A stretch of DNA of 42,274 nt from a virus. The translations under genes and the position numbers were made by a program. Shown here in pieces: positions 7,961-16,494 of the stretch. Where the stretch lies: positions 1-42,274 of the IMG/VR virus record IMGVR_UViG_3300042922_000826. One strand, written 5' to 3'. Within the stretch, counting starts at the first letter, position 1. Every line of letters begins with the position of its first letter. The notes beneath the pieces are model-generated. The model was given only the letters and a program-made list of their open reading frames with translations. It made no database searches and was not told the DNA's origin.

Positions 7961-8677
7961 CTACTTCCTGGCGAAGGTGACGGCGAACGTGAACGACGGC
8001 GTGGTGCCGCCGATCGTGTGAATCGCGCGCACGTAGCGGTTGACGGTGCCCGTGCCGGTCAGCTGCTGGGAGCCGGCGGCGGTGATGGCGGTGAAGGTGC
8101 CGAGGTCGACCCATGTGGTGCCGTCGACGCTGTGCTGCACCTTCACCGTGTTGGTCGGCGTGGTGCCGGACACGACCGTGCAGTGCAGATTAGCAACCCA
8201 GCCGGCCGTGGTGGCCGCGGTGTCGTCCTGGGTGGTGCCGTTGCCGGTGGCGGTCTTGGCGCTGAGCGGGGAGAGCACCACGCCGCCCCAGATGCCCTCG
8301 TCACCCTGGAACTCGGCGCTCACGCTCACGATGTCCGAGACGGGGCTCGAGGTGTCGTAGCCGGTCAGCTCCGCGCGGCCGATCTTGGCGCGGCCGCCCT
8401 GGGTCTGGCCCTGGAGCAGCAGCGAGACGATCTGACCGGCCGTGGCGCCGAGGGCGCTGGCGAGGACCGGGTCAGTGGAACCGGCGGCGGTCTCATGCAG
8501 GCCTTCCGCGCTGATGCTGCCGTCTTTCAGGCCGGGGATGTAGGTCTTGGAGTCCTTGCCGTAGGTGGTGGTCTCATGAACGTCGGCGGTGCGGCTCCAG
8601 TCCGCGCTGTTCAGGTAGGTCGACAGGTCGAACTGGTCGACCAGGAGGGCCGTGCCCTTGCCGTGCTGTGCTGCCAT
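7961..8677 (-). CDS. Major tail protein paralogue 1 with C-terminal Ig-like domain
   Basis: 238 aa. Residues 1-125 are homologous to the 137-aa protein encoded 11 bp downstream (shared TADVHETTTYGKDSKTYIPG pattern). After about residue 140 comes a Thr/Gly-rich beta domain (VKVQHSVDGTTWVDLGTFTA, then VNRYVRAIHTIGG) that looks like the discoidin/Ig-type surface domains often appended to phage tail tube proteins. Both copies keep open frames and good ribosome sites, so both are probably used. Confidence 0.8.
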   Translation of the reverse strand: MAAQHGKGTALLVDQFDLSTYLNSADWSRTADVHETTTYGKDSKTYIPGLKDGSISAEGLHETAAGSTDPVLASALGATAGQIVSLLLQGQTQGGRAKIGRAELTGYDTSSPVSDIVSVSAEFQGDEGIWGGVVLSPLSAKTATGNGTTQDDTAATTAGWVANLHCTVVSGTTPTNTVKVQHSVDGTTWVDLGTFTAITAAGSQQLTGTGTVNRYVRAIHTIGGTTPSFTFAVTFARK

Positions 8678-8680
8678 CGG

Positions 8681-8863
8681 TTAACCCTCCTCGGTGGCGA
8701 TCGGCGCGGACGGCTCGCCGTCGGGCTCGATGTAACCCTGCTCTTTCAGCCAGTCGACGGACTCGGCCGGGAGGTCGTCGACGATGTCGCCCGGCTCCGC
8801 CCGCTTCTCGTTCGGGCCGTAGTTCATGCCCGCGAGCACGCGGAACTTCTGCTTCTTGGCCAT
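8681..8863 (-). CDS. Small tail-module protein
   Basis: 60 aa from the ATG at 8863, seven bases after GGGAG. It reads MAKKQKFRVLAG then an acidic segment with the pattern RAEPGDIVDDLPAESVDWLKEQGYIEP. This pattern (eaGd.v.lpe...wl...G.Ie) recurs in short phage head-tail proteins, but I cannot name the family. It lies between the tail completion genes and the first major tail gene and is translationally close to both. Confidence 0.6.
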   Translation of the reverse strand: MAKKQKFRVLAGMNYGPNEKRAEPGDIVDDLPAESVDWLKEQGYIEPDGEPSAPIATEEG

Positions 8864-8865
8864 GT

Positions 8866-9204
8866 TCAATCTCCCTTGTGGTCGAAGCCGCACGCCAAGC
8901 ACCGCCAGGCGTGCGGGTGGGTCATTGTGGCGATCGCGCGGCGCCGCTCCTTGGGGTGCCGGCAGACGTCGTCGTCGGGCTCGGGTGGCGCCTCAATGGG
9001 CGGCTCATCCGGCGCGGCGGTAGGGCCGTCGCCCCAGGCCTCGAGCAGGACGATCGCCGCACCGATCGCGGCCGCCGCGCTTGCCGCCGCCTGGGGGGCG
9101 ATGCGGTTCTCAGGCTTGGCCTGGTCCAGGTCGGGCAGCAGCGCGGCCAGGTACTGAATGCCGGCTTCGGCGCTGCGGAGCTGGGCGATGATGACGTGTT
9201 CCAT
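8866..9204 (-). CDS. Hypothetical protein with C-terminal Cys motif
   Basis: 112 aa. It starts at an ATG sharing one base with the upstream stop. The N-terminal half is alanine-rich and helical; the middle is Pro/Asp/Glu-rich; the C-terminus has C-x(18)-C-x2-C-x2-DH residues (CRHPKE..., RCLACGFDH) that could make a small zinc site. Sitting between the tail-completion protein and major tail protein genes, it is probably virion-associated or an assembly factor. Function unknown. Confidence 0.6.
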   Translation of the reverse strand: MEHVIIAQLRSAEAGIQYLAALLPDLDQAKPENRIAPQAAASAAAAIGAAIVLLEAWGDGPTAAPDEPPIEAPPEPDDDVCRHPKERRRAIATMTHPHAWRCLACGFDHKGD

Positions 9205-9599
9205 CAGTTCCCCTCGTGCCAGACAAAGAAGTCCAGGATGGTCGTGTAGACCCCCGCGTCGGGCTCGTCGTCGTCGAGCTCGTTGTCGAGCTGGATGCCC
9301 GAGACGGGCACGCCGCCGGGGCCGCCCAGGAGTCCCGTGAAGCCCTCCAACGCAGCGATCACCTGGTCGGCCACCGCCTTGGCGTCGGCGTAGCTCTTGC
9401 CGCAGCAGTCGACCTGGATGCGGGGCTTGCCGGTGCTGCCCCCGAAGGTGCGGACCCGGGCGCCGCTCACCCGGCGGTAGGTCACCGCGGGGAAGGCGCA
9501 CCCCTGGGGCCGCTTGTACGGGTAGATGCGATCGCCCACGACGGCCATCAGGCCCGCGTGGGTGCTCAGGTGGTTGAAAAGAGCCTGTTCAAGCCTCAT
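9204..9599 (-). CDS. Tail completion / tail-terminator protein (DUF3168-like)
   Basis: 131 aa from the ATG at 9599, which overlaps the stop of the gp10-like gene (ATGA). The pattern MRLEQALFNHLSTHAGL, then DRIYPYKRPQG and FPAVTYRRVSG, then I.VDCCGKSYADAKAVADQV matches the DUF3168 family, which includes lambda gpU-like tail terminator proteins. It would cap the tail tube and help join it to the head. The call rests on motif pattern plus order. Confidence 0.75.
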   Translation of the reverse strand: MRLEQALFNHLSTHAGLMAVVGDRIYPYKRPQGCAFPAVTYRRVSGARVRTFGGSTGKPRIQVDCCGKSYADAKAVADQVIAALEGFTGLLGGPGGVPVSGIQLDNELDDDEPDAGVYTTILDFFVWHEGN

Positions 9600-10057
9600 G
9601 CGCGGTACTCCGACTGGGCTATCAAGCCCTTGAGCACGCGCCGGAACTCCTCGAGCGCCGCGTCGCGGTTCTCGTCGAAGGCCGGGCGCATGTAGGGGCG
9701 AGCCTTCATGCCCTTGGTGGTGTAGAACTTGCCGCCGGAAACGAACACCCAGGGCGTCTTGCGCCCGTTTCCGCCCTCGGCGAAGATGCCGGTGCCGTAT
9801 TCCAGCCATTTGCCGTACTCGACGGTGGGGCCGATCGTGGCGATGACCTTGCCGTCGCTGCCGGTCGCGACCTCGATGACGATCGAGCGGCTCAGCGTGC
9901 GGGTGCGCTTCGGGGACTTCTCCTTGGCGGCGTTCTGAATCTTGAGCGCGCCGGCATGGAGAGCTTTCTCCATCAGCTGCGGCGCGGCGGGGCCCAGGGC
10001 ATCGAGGCGCGCGGCCAGATCCTTGCCGCCCAGCACCTTCATGGTCACCTTGGGCAT
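9596..10057 (-). CDS. HK97 gp10-like head-tail joining protein
   Basis: 153 aa. Features of the HK97-gp10 family are visible: a helical N-terminus (DLAARLDALGPAAPQLMEKA), the A..iqn.Ak...P.rTg.L..Si pattern at 42-60 (here KSPKRTRTLSRSI), then V.YGKWLEYGTG and ARPYMRPAFDENRDA near the end. Proteins of this family occupy the head-tail interface. Overlaps the next gene by four bases, suggesting coupled translation. Confidence 0.85.
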   Translation of the reverse strand: MPKVTMKVLGGKDLAARLDALGPAAPQLMEKALHAGALKIQNAAKEKSPKRTRTLSRSIVIEVATGSDGKVIATIGPTVEYGKWLEYGTGIFAEGGNGRKTPWVFVSGGKFYTTKGMKARPYMRPAFDENRDAALEEFRRVLKGLIAQSEYRA

Positions 10058-10067
10058 GGGCGCCTCC

Positions 10068-10424
10068 CTACTCGATCACCTCGCAGATCAGCGTGGTCAT
10101 CACGTCCTGGCTGTCGTGCAGGACGCCTGTGACGTCGTAGGCGAAGATGCCGACGATCGCCCGCATCTTGCTCTTGATGAGCGGGTAGTGGCCCTGCAGG
10201 AGCACCTTGTAGGTGTTGCGCGTGTAGGTCGCACCGGCCCTCTTGGCCTCGGTGGCGCTGGCGGGCGAGACGACGCAGGGGATGGCGATATGCCCGGCCT
10301 TGTCGACCCACTCGCCGTTCTCGGCGCCGTAGGAGTCGCGGCCGGCGCCCTCTTCCTGGATGGTCACCGTCTTGTTGTAGAGGAACCCCAGGCTGTCGAG
10401 GATTGAAGGATCGATCAGGCCCAT
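10068..10424 (-). CDS. Head-tail adaptor / head closure protein
   Basis: 118 aa. It begins at the ATG of a TAATG overlap with the upstream connector gene. The pattern TVTIQEEGAGRDSYGAE..GEWVDKAGHIAIPCVVSP, then R....TYKVLLQGHYPLIKSKMRA is typical of SPP1 gp16/HK97-type head closure proteins, which bind the connector and accept the tail. Confidence 0.72.
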   Translation of the reverse strand: MGLIDPSILDSLGFLYNKTVTIQEEGAGRDSYGAENGEWVDKAGHIAIPCVVSPASATEAKRAGATYTRNTYKVLLQGHYPLIKSKMRAIVGIFAYDVTGVLHDSQDVMTTLICEVIE

Positions 10425-10759
10425 TAGCAGCCCCCCAGGTCGACGATGGCGAAGGCGTCGCCGGAGTCGGCGACCTGGGCGCGCAGCGACGCCGCGTGAT
10501 TCCGCAGCGAGGCGGCCACAGCCGGGCCGTCGGTGCCGATGTCGCCCAGCTTCAGCTTCTTGAGCGTCAGCGTCTGCGAGCTGGCGATCGTGTCGAGCGC
10601 CTCGGCCGCGGCGAGCTTGACGTCGCCGTCCTGCAGCTCGAGGAACGCGTCGATCTCGGCGTCTTGAAAGATTTGCTTGGCCGTGTCGGCGGTGTCGGTG
10701 TCCTTGATGATGAGGCGCACCTTGCCGGCGTCGGTGGCGGGGTCGTAGGTGAAGGCCAT
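10424..10759 (-). CDS. Head-tail connector protein (gp6-like)
   Basis: 111 aa. The N-terminus MAFTYDPATDAGKVRLIIKDTDTA followed by FQDAEIDAFLEL, then an Ala-rich helix with AAAEALDTIA is the standard layout of gp6-like head-tail connectors that form a ring beneath the portal. It ends with DLGGC, its stop joined to the next start. Confidence 0.75.
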   Translation of the reverse strand: MAFTYDPATDAGKVRLIIKDTDTADTAKQIFQDAEIDAFLELQDGDVKLAAAEALDTIASSQTLTLKKLKLGDIGTDGPAVAASLRNHAASLRAQVADSGDAFAIVDLGGC

Positions 10760-10762
10760 GGC

Positions 10763-10933
10763 CTAGGTCGCCTTCTTGCGCGTGGTGGCTTTCGGCTCCT
10801 TCAGCTCGGCGAGGGCCGGCTCGGTGATCGCCGAGGCCTTCGCCGCCTGCGCGGTGTTCAGCTTGACCAGTTCCTCGTGAATGGCCTTGAGGTATTGCTC
10901 GGTGCCGTTGATCGGCGGGGGCAGGTTGGACAT
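10763..10933 (-). CDS. Small basic protein between capsid and connector genes
   Basis: 56 aa, MSNLPPPINGTEQYLKAIHE through a Lys/Arg-rich end TTRKKAT. GGAGGG sits six bases before the ATG. GC-rich third positions and tight packing between the neighbours support a real gene. Many phages have a similar short Pro/Gly-start protein with a YL..I...L...N.. helix at this place. Function unknown. Confidence 0.65.
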   Translation of the reverse strand: MSNLPPPINGTEQYLKAIHEELVKLNTAQAAKASAITEPALAELKEPKATTRKKAT

Positions 10934-10952
10934 GGGGAACCCTCCATGGGAA

Positions 10953-10982
10953 CCAGCAGGGGAGAGGCCTCTCCCCTGCTGG
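10953..10982 (-). repeat. Perfect 15-bp-arm palindrome after major capsid gene
   Basis: Thirty bases form a perfect inverted repeat with no spacer (centre GG/CC at 10967/10968), just downstream of the capsid stop at 10991. No T-tract follows on the minus strand. It could be a partial terminator or an mRNA-stabilising hairpin that favours the capsid message. Confidence 0.8.
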
Positions 10983-10990
10983 TGAGTGGG

Positions 10991-12148
10991 TTACGAGCCG
11001 GAACCGTTGGAGGCCACGGCCGCCTTGGGGTCCATGGTGGTGCCGCCCAGGACGTGGCGGACCTTGTACTCGACGGAGTCGGTGTCGAAGTCGCCGTCGA
11101 GCGGGTTGACCACGCCACCGCCGACCCGGCGGGCGTTCGGCTCCTTCATGAAGATCTCGGGCTCGACGTGGCCACGCAGGAAGCCCATTTCGAGAGCCGG
11201 GCGGCCGACGTTGGGGTCCTGGAACAGGAACCACGACGTGTTGCCGTTGGTGGTCGCGATGTTGGGGATCTCGTAGTTGACCACCAGGCGCACGGCGTTC
11301 TTCATCCAGTTCTGCGCCACGATCTTCTGCCCGGCGGTGCCACCCGCCTCGGTCATCTCGATCTGGAGCGCGTTCAGGATGTTCTGCGCGGTGATCGCCA
11401 GCGCGGGCGGCACGACCAGCACGGCGGCCGTGATGTTGATGGGGCGCCCGTCCGAATCCTTCTGGGCGGCCAGCACCTGCATGGCGGTCTGGAGGCCGGC
11501 CACCGACAGCGCGGGGTTGCCCGTCACGACGTTGCCGTTGCCAGCGGAGAAGAAGGTGGTGTCGGGACCGGTCGCGCCGACGAAGAGGTCGGTCGCGAAG
11601 TACTCCTCGGTGCGACGGGCAGCGATCGCCAGGTCGCCGGGCGCGTCGCGCAGGGCGTCCAGGTCGTCGTTGACGAGGGCCTCCCAGCTGAAGTCCATCC
11701 GGGCGCCGTACTTCTCGACCGCGTACTTGTACTCGGCCTCGCTGTAGGCGCGGACGGGGTAGCCGGCTTTCTCGCCGACCTTCGACATCAGGCCTCGGCC
11801 CCCGTTGATGCCCTTGCGGGACACCTCGCGGAAGTCGCGCACGGTGGCGACCTTCACGTAGGCGCTGTACGTGGGGGCGATCTCGCGGTACTTCGCGAGC
11901 AGCATGCGGTCGATGATGTCGCCGAAGAGGATCGGGAAGTCGGAGGTCGTCATCGCCTCCTGCAGGTAGTGCATGTTCTTCTTGCCGGCGTAGACGTCCG
12001 CCACGAGGGTGACCGCCTCGGCCAGCACCGCCAGGTACTGGGGGGTGCGCATCCGGCGGATGCGGGAGCCGTCCGCGCTGGTGAAGACGGCGCGGGTGCG
12101 CTGCTCCTCGGTGCGGATGGACTCAACGACTTGCAACAGTTCAGCCAT
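10991..12148 (-). CDS. Major capsid protein
   Basis: 385 aa with the order expected for an HK97-fold capsid gene (after protease/scaffold and decoration genes). The N-terminal helix region (AELLQVVESIRTEEQRTRAV) is followed by LLAKYREIAPTYSAYVKVATVRDFREVSR and Y.AR.DFSWEALVNDDLDALRDAP, patterns common in HK97-type major capsid proteins that assemble with a separate protease/scaffold. The C-terminus holds VEYKVRHVLGG. A strong hairpin follows the gene, consistent with high expression. Confidence 0.88.
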   Translation of the reverse strand: MAELLQVVESIRTEEQRTRAVFTSADGSRIRRMRTPQYLAVLAEAVTLVADVYAGKKNMHYLQEAMTTSDFPILFGDIIDRMLLAKYREIAPTYSAYVKVATVRDFREVSRKGINGGRGLMSKVGEKAGYPVRAYSEAEYKYAVEKYGARMDFSWEALVNDDLDALRDAPGDLAIAARRTEEYFATDLFVGATGPDTTFFSAGNGNVVTGNPALSVAGLQTAMQVLAAQKDSDGRPINITAAVLVVPPALAITAQNILNALQIEMTEAGGTAGQKIVAQNWMKNAVRLVVNYEIPNIATTNGNTSWFLFQDPNVGRPALEMGFLRGHVEPEIFMKEPNARRVGGGVVNPLDGDFDTDSVEYKVRHVLGGTTMDPKAAVASNGSGS

Positions 12149-12163
12149 GTTCTTCGGGCCTCC

Positions 12164-12511
12164 TTAAGTGCCGAGGATGACGTCGATCGTCGACGTCGTC
12201 CCGGTGGTGACGGCCCCCATGGCGTAGCCAAAGCGGACCCCGGTGTCTTTCTTGCTGAGCTTGGGCGTGTCAGCGGCGACGTGGTACAGGATGTCGCCCG
12301 CGGCCACGGCCACGTTGCCGGTGCCGTTGACGCCCTTCACCGAGAGGGTGAAGACGCCGTCAAACTGCACGGTGGCGTTGCCGGCCGCGTCGCGGGTGGT
12401 CAGCGCCACACCGGGACGGTTGCCGTAAACGACGGGGTCGCCGGAGACGGTGCCGACGGGCACGGGCACGACCAGCGTCTTGGCGCTGTCGAACTTCTTG
12501 TTGGTGGCCAT
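12164..12511 (-). CDS. Capsid decoration / cement protein (DUF2190-like)
   Basis: 115 aa, a beta-rich small protein: VPVGTVSGDPVVYGNRPGVALT, VQFDGVFTLSVKG, VAAGDILYHVAADTPKL, RFGYAMGAVTTG and a C-terminal TSTIDVILGT. This succession is the DUF2190 pattern of capsid stabilising proteins. It lies between the protease/scaffold and capsid genes. Confidence 0.8.
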   Translation of the reverse strand: MATNKKFDSAKTLVVPVPVGTVSGDPVVYGNRPGVALTTRDAAGNATVQFDGVFTLSVKGVNGTGNVAVAAGDILYHVAADTPKLSKKDTGVRFGYAMGAVTTGTTSTIDVILGT

Positions 12512-12514
12512 GTG

Positions 12515-13960
12515 TTAGTTCCTCCCCTGCGCGGCAGCCTTGGCCGCGCTCTCGCTCAGGCCCAGCTCGGCGAAGCCCTCGGCCATACGGCTGACAGCCA
12601 CTTCCGGCTTGACCTCATCGGCTGCGCTCTCCTGGAGCGACTCGCCCATGCCGACGATGGCGCCGGCGCCACCCAGCTGCGCCAGGTAGGCGCCCTCCGC
12701 CTTGGCCGACTCTCGGACAGCGGCGGTGGTCGCCTCGACGTCGAGCGCGCCGTCCTTGATGATGGGCTGCACGCTCTCGGCCAGGCGGGCGCGGCTGGCG
12801 TCCGGCAGGTTGATGCCGGCCAGCACGCCGCGGGCCAAGTCCTTGGCGTCGCGCTTGAGGTTGCCCTCGAGCAGGGTCTTCAGCATCCCCTGCAGGGCGG
12901 TGTTGCTTTCGTTCAGAGTCTGGAGCTGCTGGCGCTCCGCGTCGGTCATGCCCATGGTGTTGGATTCCTCCATGCTCGCTGCGGAGCCCGCGCTCGCGGT
13001 GCCCCCCGTGTGCCGTTGCTTCGCCGCCTCGCGCAGCGAAAGGATCTTGCCGCCGCGCCCCGCGTCGGTCACGAAGTCCACGCTCTTGGCGTAGGCGATC
13101 GCCTCGATGATCGGGCCCTTACGGCCCTCGGCCTCGCCGTAGACCGGCTTGCCCATCGCTCGAATGCTCACGCCGATGTCGGCGGCCAGGGCGTCGATGT
13201 CGGCGCGCCAGCTCTCGATCACCTTGGCGTCGGCGTAGAGGCCGGGGCCGTCCGCGCCGTTGTCCTCCCACCGCGCATCGCTCGCCAGAACGGCGACGAG
13301 GTCTTCGATGCGCCCTTCGGGTCGCTCGGCTTCCTCGGTAGGCGTCATGTGGTTGGAGAACATCTTGAGGCCCTTGCGGAAGGCCTTGGGGCCATCCCGC
13401 TCGAGGACCTCCTTGGAGTAGTAGCCGGTCGAGCCCCAACCCGGGTCGATGAGCTTCACCGCCACCGTGCCGTCTTTGCGCACGGCCTTCTCAACCAGCG
13501 GGACGAACTCGAGGTCGAGCGCCTGGCCGGCCTCGGTCACCTCCGTGACGCCCTTGTCGGTGTACGAGAGCTCGACCTCAACGGCCGCGCCGATGGTCAC
13601 GCTCTCGCCGTCGACGGTGTAGGGGGCGCGGTAGAGCCGGCCACCCACCTCGAAGACGCAGGTGTCGGCGAACAGATCGCGCACCCACGGGTAGAGGTAG
13701 ACGTCCATGCCGGTGGCCGACTGGGCCTCGGCATTCAGCTTGGTCCGGATGGCCGCGGCGACCCGCTGCCGAAGAGCGTCCAAGGTGTCGGCCAGGCGGA
13801 GCGCGGCCTCAGCCACCACGACGGTCGCCGATTCCTTGGTCTCGCCCTCGACGCCGTCCTCCGTCTCGGCGATCATCGCCTCGATGGTGGCCTTGAGGGT
13901 CTTGAGGCGCTCCACGTTGCGCTTGGCGAATTTCTTGCCCGCCTCGCTCAGAAGTTTCAT
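12515..13960 (-). CDS. Prohead protease fused to scaffold domain
   Basis: 481 aa from the ATG at 13960, which overlaps the upstream stop (ATGA) and has GGGAG upstream. The central part (about 150-300) contains FSNHMTPTEEAERPEGRIEDL and, later, IGVSIRAMGKP. The His in SNHMT and the Ser in GVSIRA fit the catalytic pair of phage prohead serine proteases. From about residue 330 the chain becomes helical and charged (ERQQLQTLNESNTALQGML...), as in scaffolding domains. A single gene thus seems to supply scaffold and maturation protease, with the scaffold removed by self-digestion. The catalytic assignments are inferred from motif likeness. Confidence 0.82.
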   Translation of the reverse strand: MKLLSEAGKKFAKRNVERLKTLKATIEAMIAETEDGVEGETKESATVVVAEAALRLADTLDALRQRVAAAIRTKLNAEAQSATGMDVYLYPWVRDLFADTCVFEVGGRLYRAPYTVDGESVTIGAAVEVELSYTDKGVTEVTEAGQALDLEFVPLVEKAVRKDGTVAVKLIDPGWGSTGYYSKEVLERDGPKAFRKGLKMFSNHMTPTEEAERPEGRIEDLVAVLASDARWEDNGADGPGLYADAKVIESWRADIDALAADIGVSIRAMGKPVYGEAEGRKGPIIEAIAYAKSVDFVTDAGRGGKILSLREAAKQRHTGGTASAGSAASMEESNTMGMTDAERQQLQTLNESNTALQGMLKTLLEGNLKRDAKDLARGVLAGINLPDASRARLAESVQPIIKDGALDVEATTAAVRESAKAEGAYLAQLGGAGAIVGMGESLQESAADEVKPEVAVSRMAEGFAELGLSESAAKAAAQGRN

Positions 13961-14805
13961 TCGTCCGCTCCCTTCGCTCGCATGAGCAGGTCGCACCGGC
14001 AGCCGGGGAATCGCAGGGGGCGATCGTCGCCGCTCGGGAAAGGGTCATCCAGAGGAATCCAGCCGGCGTCCTCGTTCTCCTGGCAGCCATCGGAGACCTT
14101 GCCGTCGCCGATGGTCGACCAGAGCTTCTCCATGTCGATGCCGGCGTCGGCCAGCTCGCGGGCCGCGGCCACCTGGCCCTCGCAGTAGGCCTCGCCGATC
14201 TCCGTTACGGCGATCAGGTGAGCCCGGCTGTCGATGTGGTCTTGAGGCTTGCCGATCGCGAATTCCTCGTAGCGGTCGGTGATGGCCTGGGCCAGCCTGT
14301 TGTAGCTCCAGCCCTGCTCGACGCCCTCGGTGATCACCGTCCGGAGATAGTCCCTGGTGGTGTCGTTGATGCCGGTGACGCGCTCGGCGGCCCGCCCGTC
14401 GAGGAAAGCCTCGGCGCGCGGGTTCTTGAGGTCGAAGCCGATGCCGGCGCCGGCCTCGGCGATCACGGTCTTGGCACCGCGCAGGACCGCGCGGGTGGTC
14501 TCGGAGTCGATCGGGCCGGTGAACAGCTCGAGCTCGTCGTCGGCCGCCTCATCGAACAGCCCCTCCCAGTCCTCGTTGCGGACGGCCTCAGTGAGCCGGC
14601 GCGCCTCTTCGGTCTCGGTCGGGAACTTGTCTTCGAGCGCCTTGAACTTGGCGAGGAAGGCCTTGCCCTGGGCGCGAAACGCCTTGGCCATGGCCTTCTG
14701 TAGCCGCTTCTCCAGCCGCCCACGCTCCTTTTGGGTGCGCGTCTTGGCGATCGCCTCCATCAACTGCCGGCAGGCCGCCAAGACGGCAGCGGGGTCACGC
14801 AGCAT
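13957..14805 (-). CDS. Phage Mu gpF-like minor head protein
   Basis: 282 aa. The C-terminal half has the family signature: AVTEIGEAYCEGQ, then LWSTIGDGKVSDGCQENEDAGWIP, DDPFPSG and a final FPGCRCDLLMR. These minor head proteins attach to the portal and take part in head assembly or DNA ejection. The N-terminus is a basic helical region. It overlaps the portal gene by 11 bases and the protease gene by four. Confidence 0.9.
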   Translation of the reverse strand: MLRDPAAVLAACRQLMEAIAKTRTQKERGRLEKRLQKAMAKAFRAQGKAFLAKFKALEDKFPTETEEARRLTEAVRNEDWEGLFDEAADDELELFTGPIDSETTRAVLRGAKTVIAEAGAGIGFDLKNPRAEAFLDGRAAERVTGINDTTRDYLRTVITEGVEQGWSYNRLAQAITDRYEEFAIGKPQDHIDSRAHLIAVTEIGEAYCEGQVAAARELADAGIDMEKLWSTIGDGKVSDGCQENEDAGWIPLDDPFPSGDDRPLRFPGCRCDLLMRAKGADE

Positions 14806-16483
14806 CGGGCGCCCCCTGGGCGGCCTCCGCCAGCTTCACCACCGCCGCCTCGAGCTTGCCGAGGGCGAGCGCCTCCCGTGAGGTAAGCGCGTCGTCCTCT
14901 TCGTCTTCTTCCTCCGGATCGCCTTGCATCGCCGCCTGGCCCATCTTCATGAGCTTGGCGGCCTTCTCGGCGCGCACCTCTTCCCAGTTGTCGGGGAAGA
15001 GGTCACCGATCAGCTGGTCGACCTCGTCCTCGCCGAGGGCCACGAGCAACATGCGCGTCATGGTCTTCAGGTCGAGGCCGGCCGGCGACTGGCCGTTGAG
15101 CGTGCCGGCCGCGATGATGGCGTCGATCTTCGCCTTCACGTCCTTCTCCAGTAGGTCGGGGAAGTCCACGTCGACGTGGGTGTTGAGGTCGCCGAAGTCG
15201 ACGTCCTCTTCATTCCAGTCGTTGCGGAACACCGCGGCCCGCCCCGCGAGCACGCCACCCGGAGCCCGGGCGGAACATTCGAGGACGAAGTAAAGGATCT
15301 CCGACAAGACGTTCTGCCAGAGCCGCTGGCGCCCTTTGAACTTGAGCTCCATCGGCCGTTCCATGCTCGTGGCCGTGGCCAGGTTGCCGGTGGAAGGGTC
15401 GCCGAAGTAGTGCTCGTAGATGCCGAGCCCTGCACAAACCATCAGGAGCAGCCGACGGCCGTCCTCGGCCGAGGTGGTGGCGCCGGCTGTGCGAATGGGG
15501 CTGATGCTCTGGCCCTCGCCGGCCACGAACGCCGCGCCGGCAGCCGGGGCCGGTGCGCTCTCGGTGGCCCTGGTGCCGGCCTGGAGCTTGGAGGACGCGG
15601 CGGCCACGCCGCCCTTGCCCCCCTTGGTCTTGACCTCCCAGGCGAAGCGCGCGTAGCTCCTCACGATGGTGGCCCAGTTCTCCAGGAACTCCTTGTAGGC
15701 CTTCGCCCAGTCGAGCGCCGCGTAAACCTCGCTGACGCCGAACTTCATGTTGGGCAGCTTGTTCACGGCGACGTGGTAGACGGGGGTTTCGTACTCCACC
15801 CGCGCACCGGCGATCGTGCGCGGGTGACCGCCGGCCGGGCGATGCCGCCAGTCGGGGTAGTAGATGGTCTCCTGCTTGGTGCCGTACGTCCCGCGCGCGG
15901 TGTCGAACCAGCGCTTTGTGCGGGTCCGCTTGTAGTACCAGACTTCCTTCGCGTCGTCCGGATTCGTGACCGTGTCCTCGACCTCGGCAAACGGGATTGA
16001 GCGGACGCGCACCGCGCCGGTGTTCCGGTTGATGAAGAAGACGAAGAACAGGTTGGCGTCGATCTGCAGGGCGTCTTCTTGCTGGCCCATGGCCTCGAGG
16101 CTGGTCAGCTCGGCCTGGTTCTTCGGGTCGTCGAGAAACGCCTGAATGACCGTGTTGACGTCCGGGTCTCGCCCCTGGACGTTGATGCCCAGGCCGAAGA
16201 CGTAGGACGTCTGGATGAACACCCCGCGCTTGATGAGCGGGTTGTGCAGCCAGAACAGGCGCGCGCGCCGGGTGATCTTGCGCAAGGCCTCACGGCTGAA
16301 GTCGTTGTCCGTGTCGCCGCCCAGGCGCTGCCAGCCGTCGTCCTCCATGTGGAGCTCCAGCTCGGCCAGGCGCTCCTGCAGCAGGTCGATCGTGTCGTCC
16401 CGTTGGGTGAGCGCCTCACGCGTGATGACGCCTTCCGGCGAGACCTCCGGGCCGCGCCCGAAGAGCCTGTCGATGATGCGCAT
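14795..16483 (-). CDS. Portal protein
   Basis: 562 aa from the ATG at 16483, following GGGAGG. The sequence has the portal pattern: ITRRARLFWLHNPLIKRGVFI near residue 70, then INVQGRDPDVN and a wing/stem region with IPFAEVEDTVTNPDDAKEVWYYKR, and a helical crown with NLATATSMERPMELKFKGRQ. The C-terminus is acidic (DPEEEDEEDDALTSREALALG). It is located between the terminase and minor head genes as usual. The dodecamer would form the DNA channel and bind the terminase. Confidence 0.9.
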   Translation of the reverse strand: MRIIDRLFGRGPEVSPEGVITREALTQRDDTIDLLQERLAELELHMEDDGWQRLGGDTDNDFSREALRKITRRARLFWLHNPLIKRGVFIQTSYVFGLGINVQGRDPDVNTVIQAFLDDPKNQAELTSLEAMGQQEDALQIDANLFFVFFINRNTGAVRVRSIPFAEVEDTVTNPDDAKEVWYYKRTRTKRWFDTARGTYGTKQETIYYPDWRHRPAGGHPRTIAGARVEYETPVYHVAVNKLPNMKFGVSEVYAALDWAKAYKEFLENWATIVRSYARFAWEVKTKGGKGGVAAASSKLQAGTRATESAPAPAAGAAFVAGEGQSISPIRTAGATTSAEDGRRLLLMVCAGLGIYEHYFGDPSTGNLATATSMERPMELKFKGRQRLWQNVLSEILYFVLECSARAPGGVLAGRAAVFRNDWNEEDVDFGDLNTHVDVDFPDLLEKDVKAKIDAIIAAGTLNGQSPAGLDLKTMTRMLLVALGEDEVDQLIGDLFPDNWEEVRAEKAAKLMKMGQAAMQGDPEEEDEEDDALTSREALALGKLEAAVVKLAEAAQGAPDAA

Positions 16484-16494
16484 GGCGCCCTCCC

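Noticed and set aside
10403-14188. Open plus-strand frame of 1261 codons
   Set aside because: It is antisense to six confidently assigned capsid and connector genes. Its composition (Gly/Arg/Val/His-rich) is that of a GC-rich shadow frame, and no ribosome site fits.
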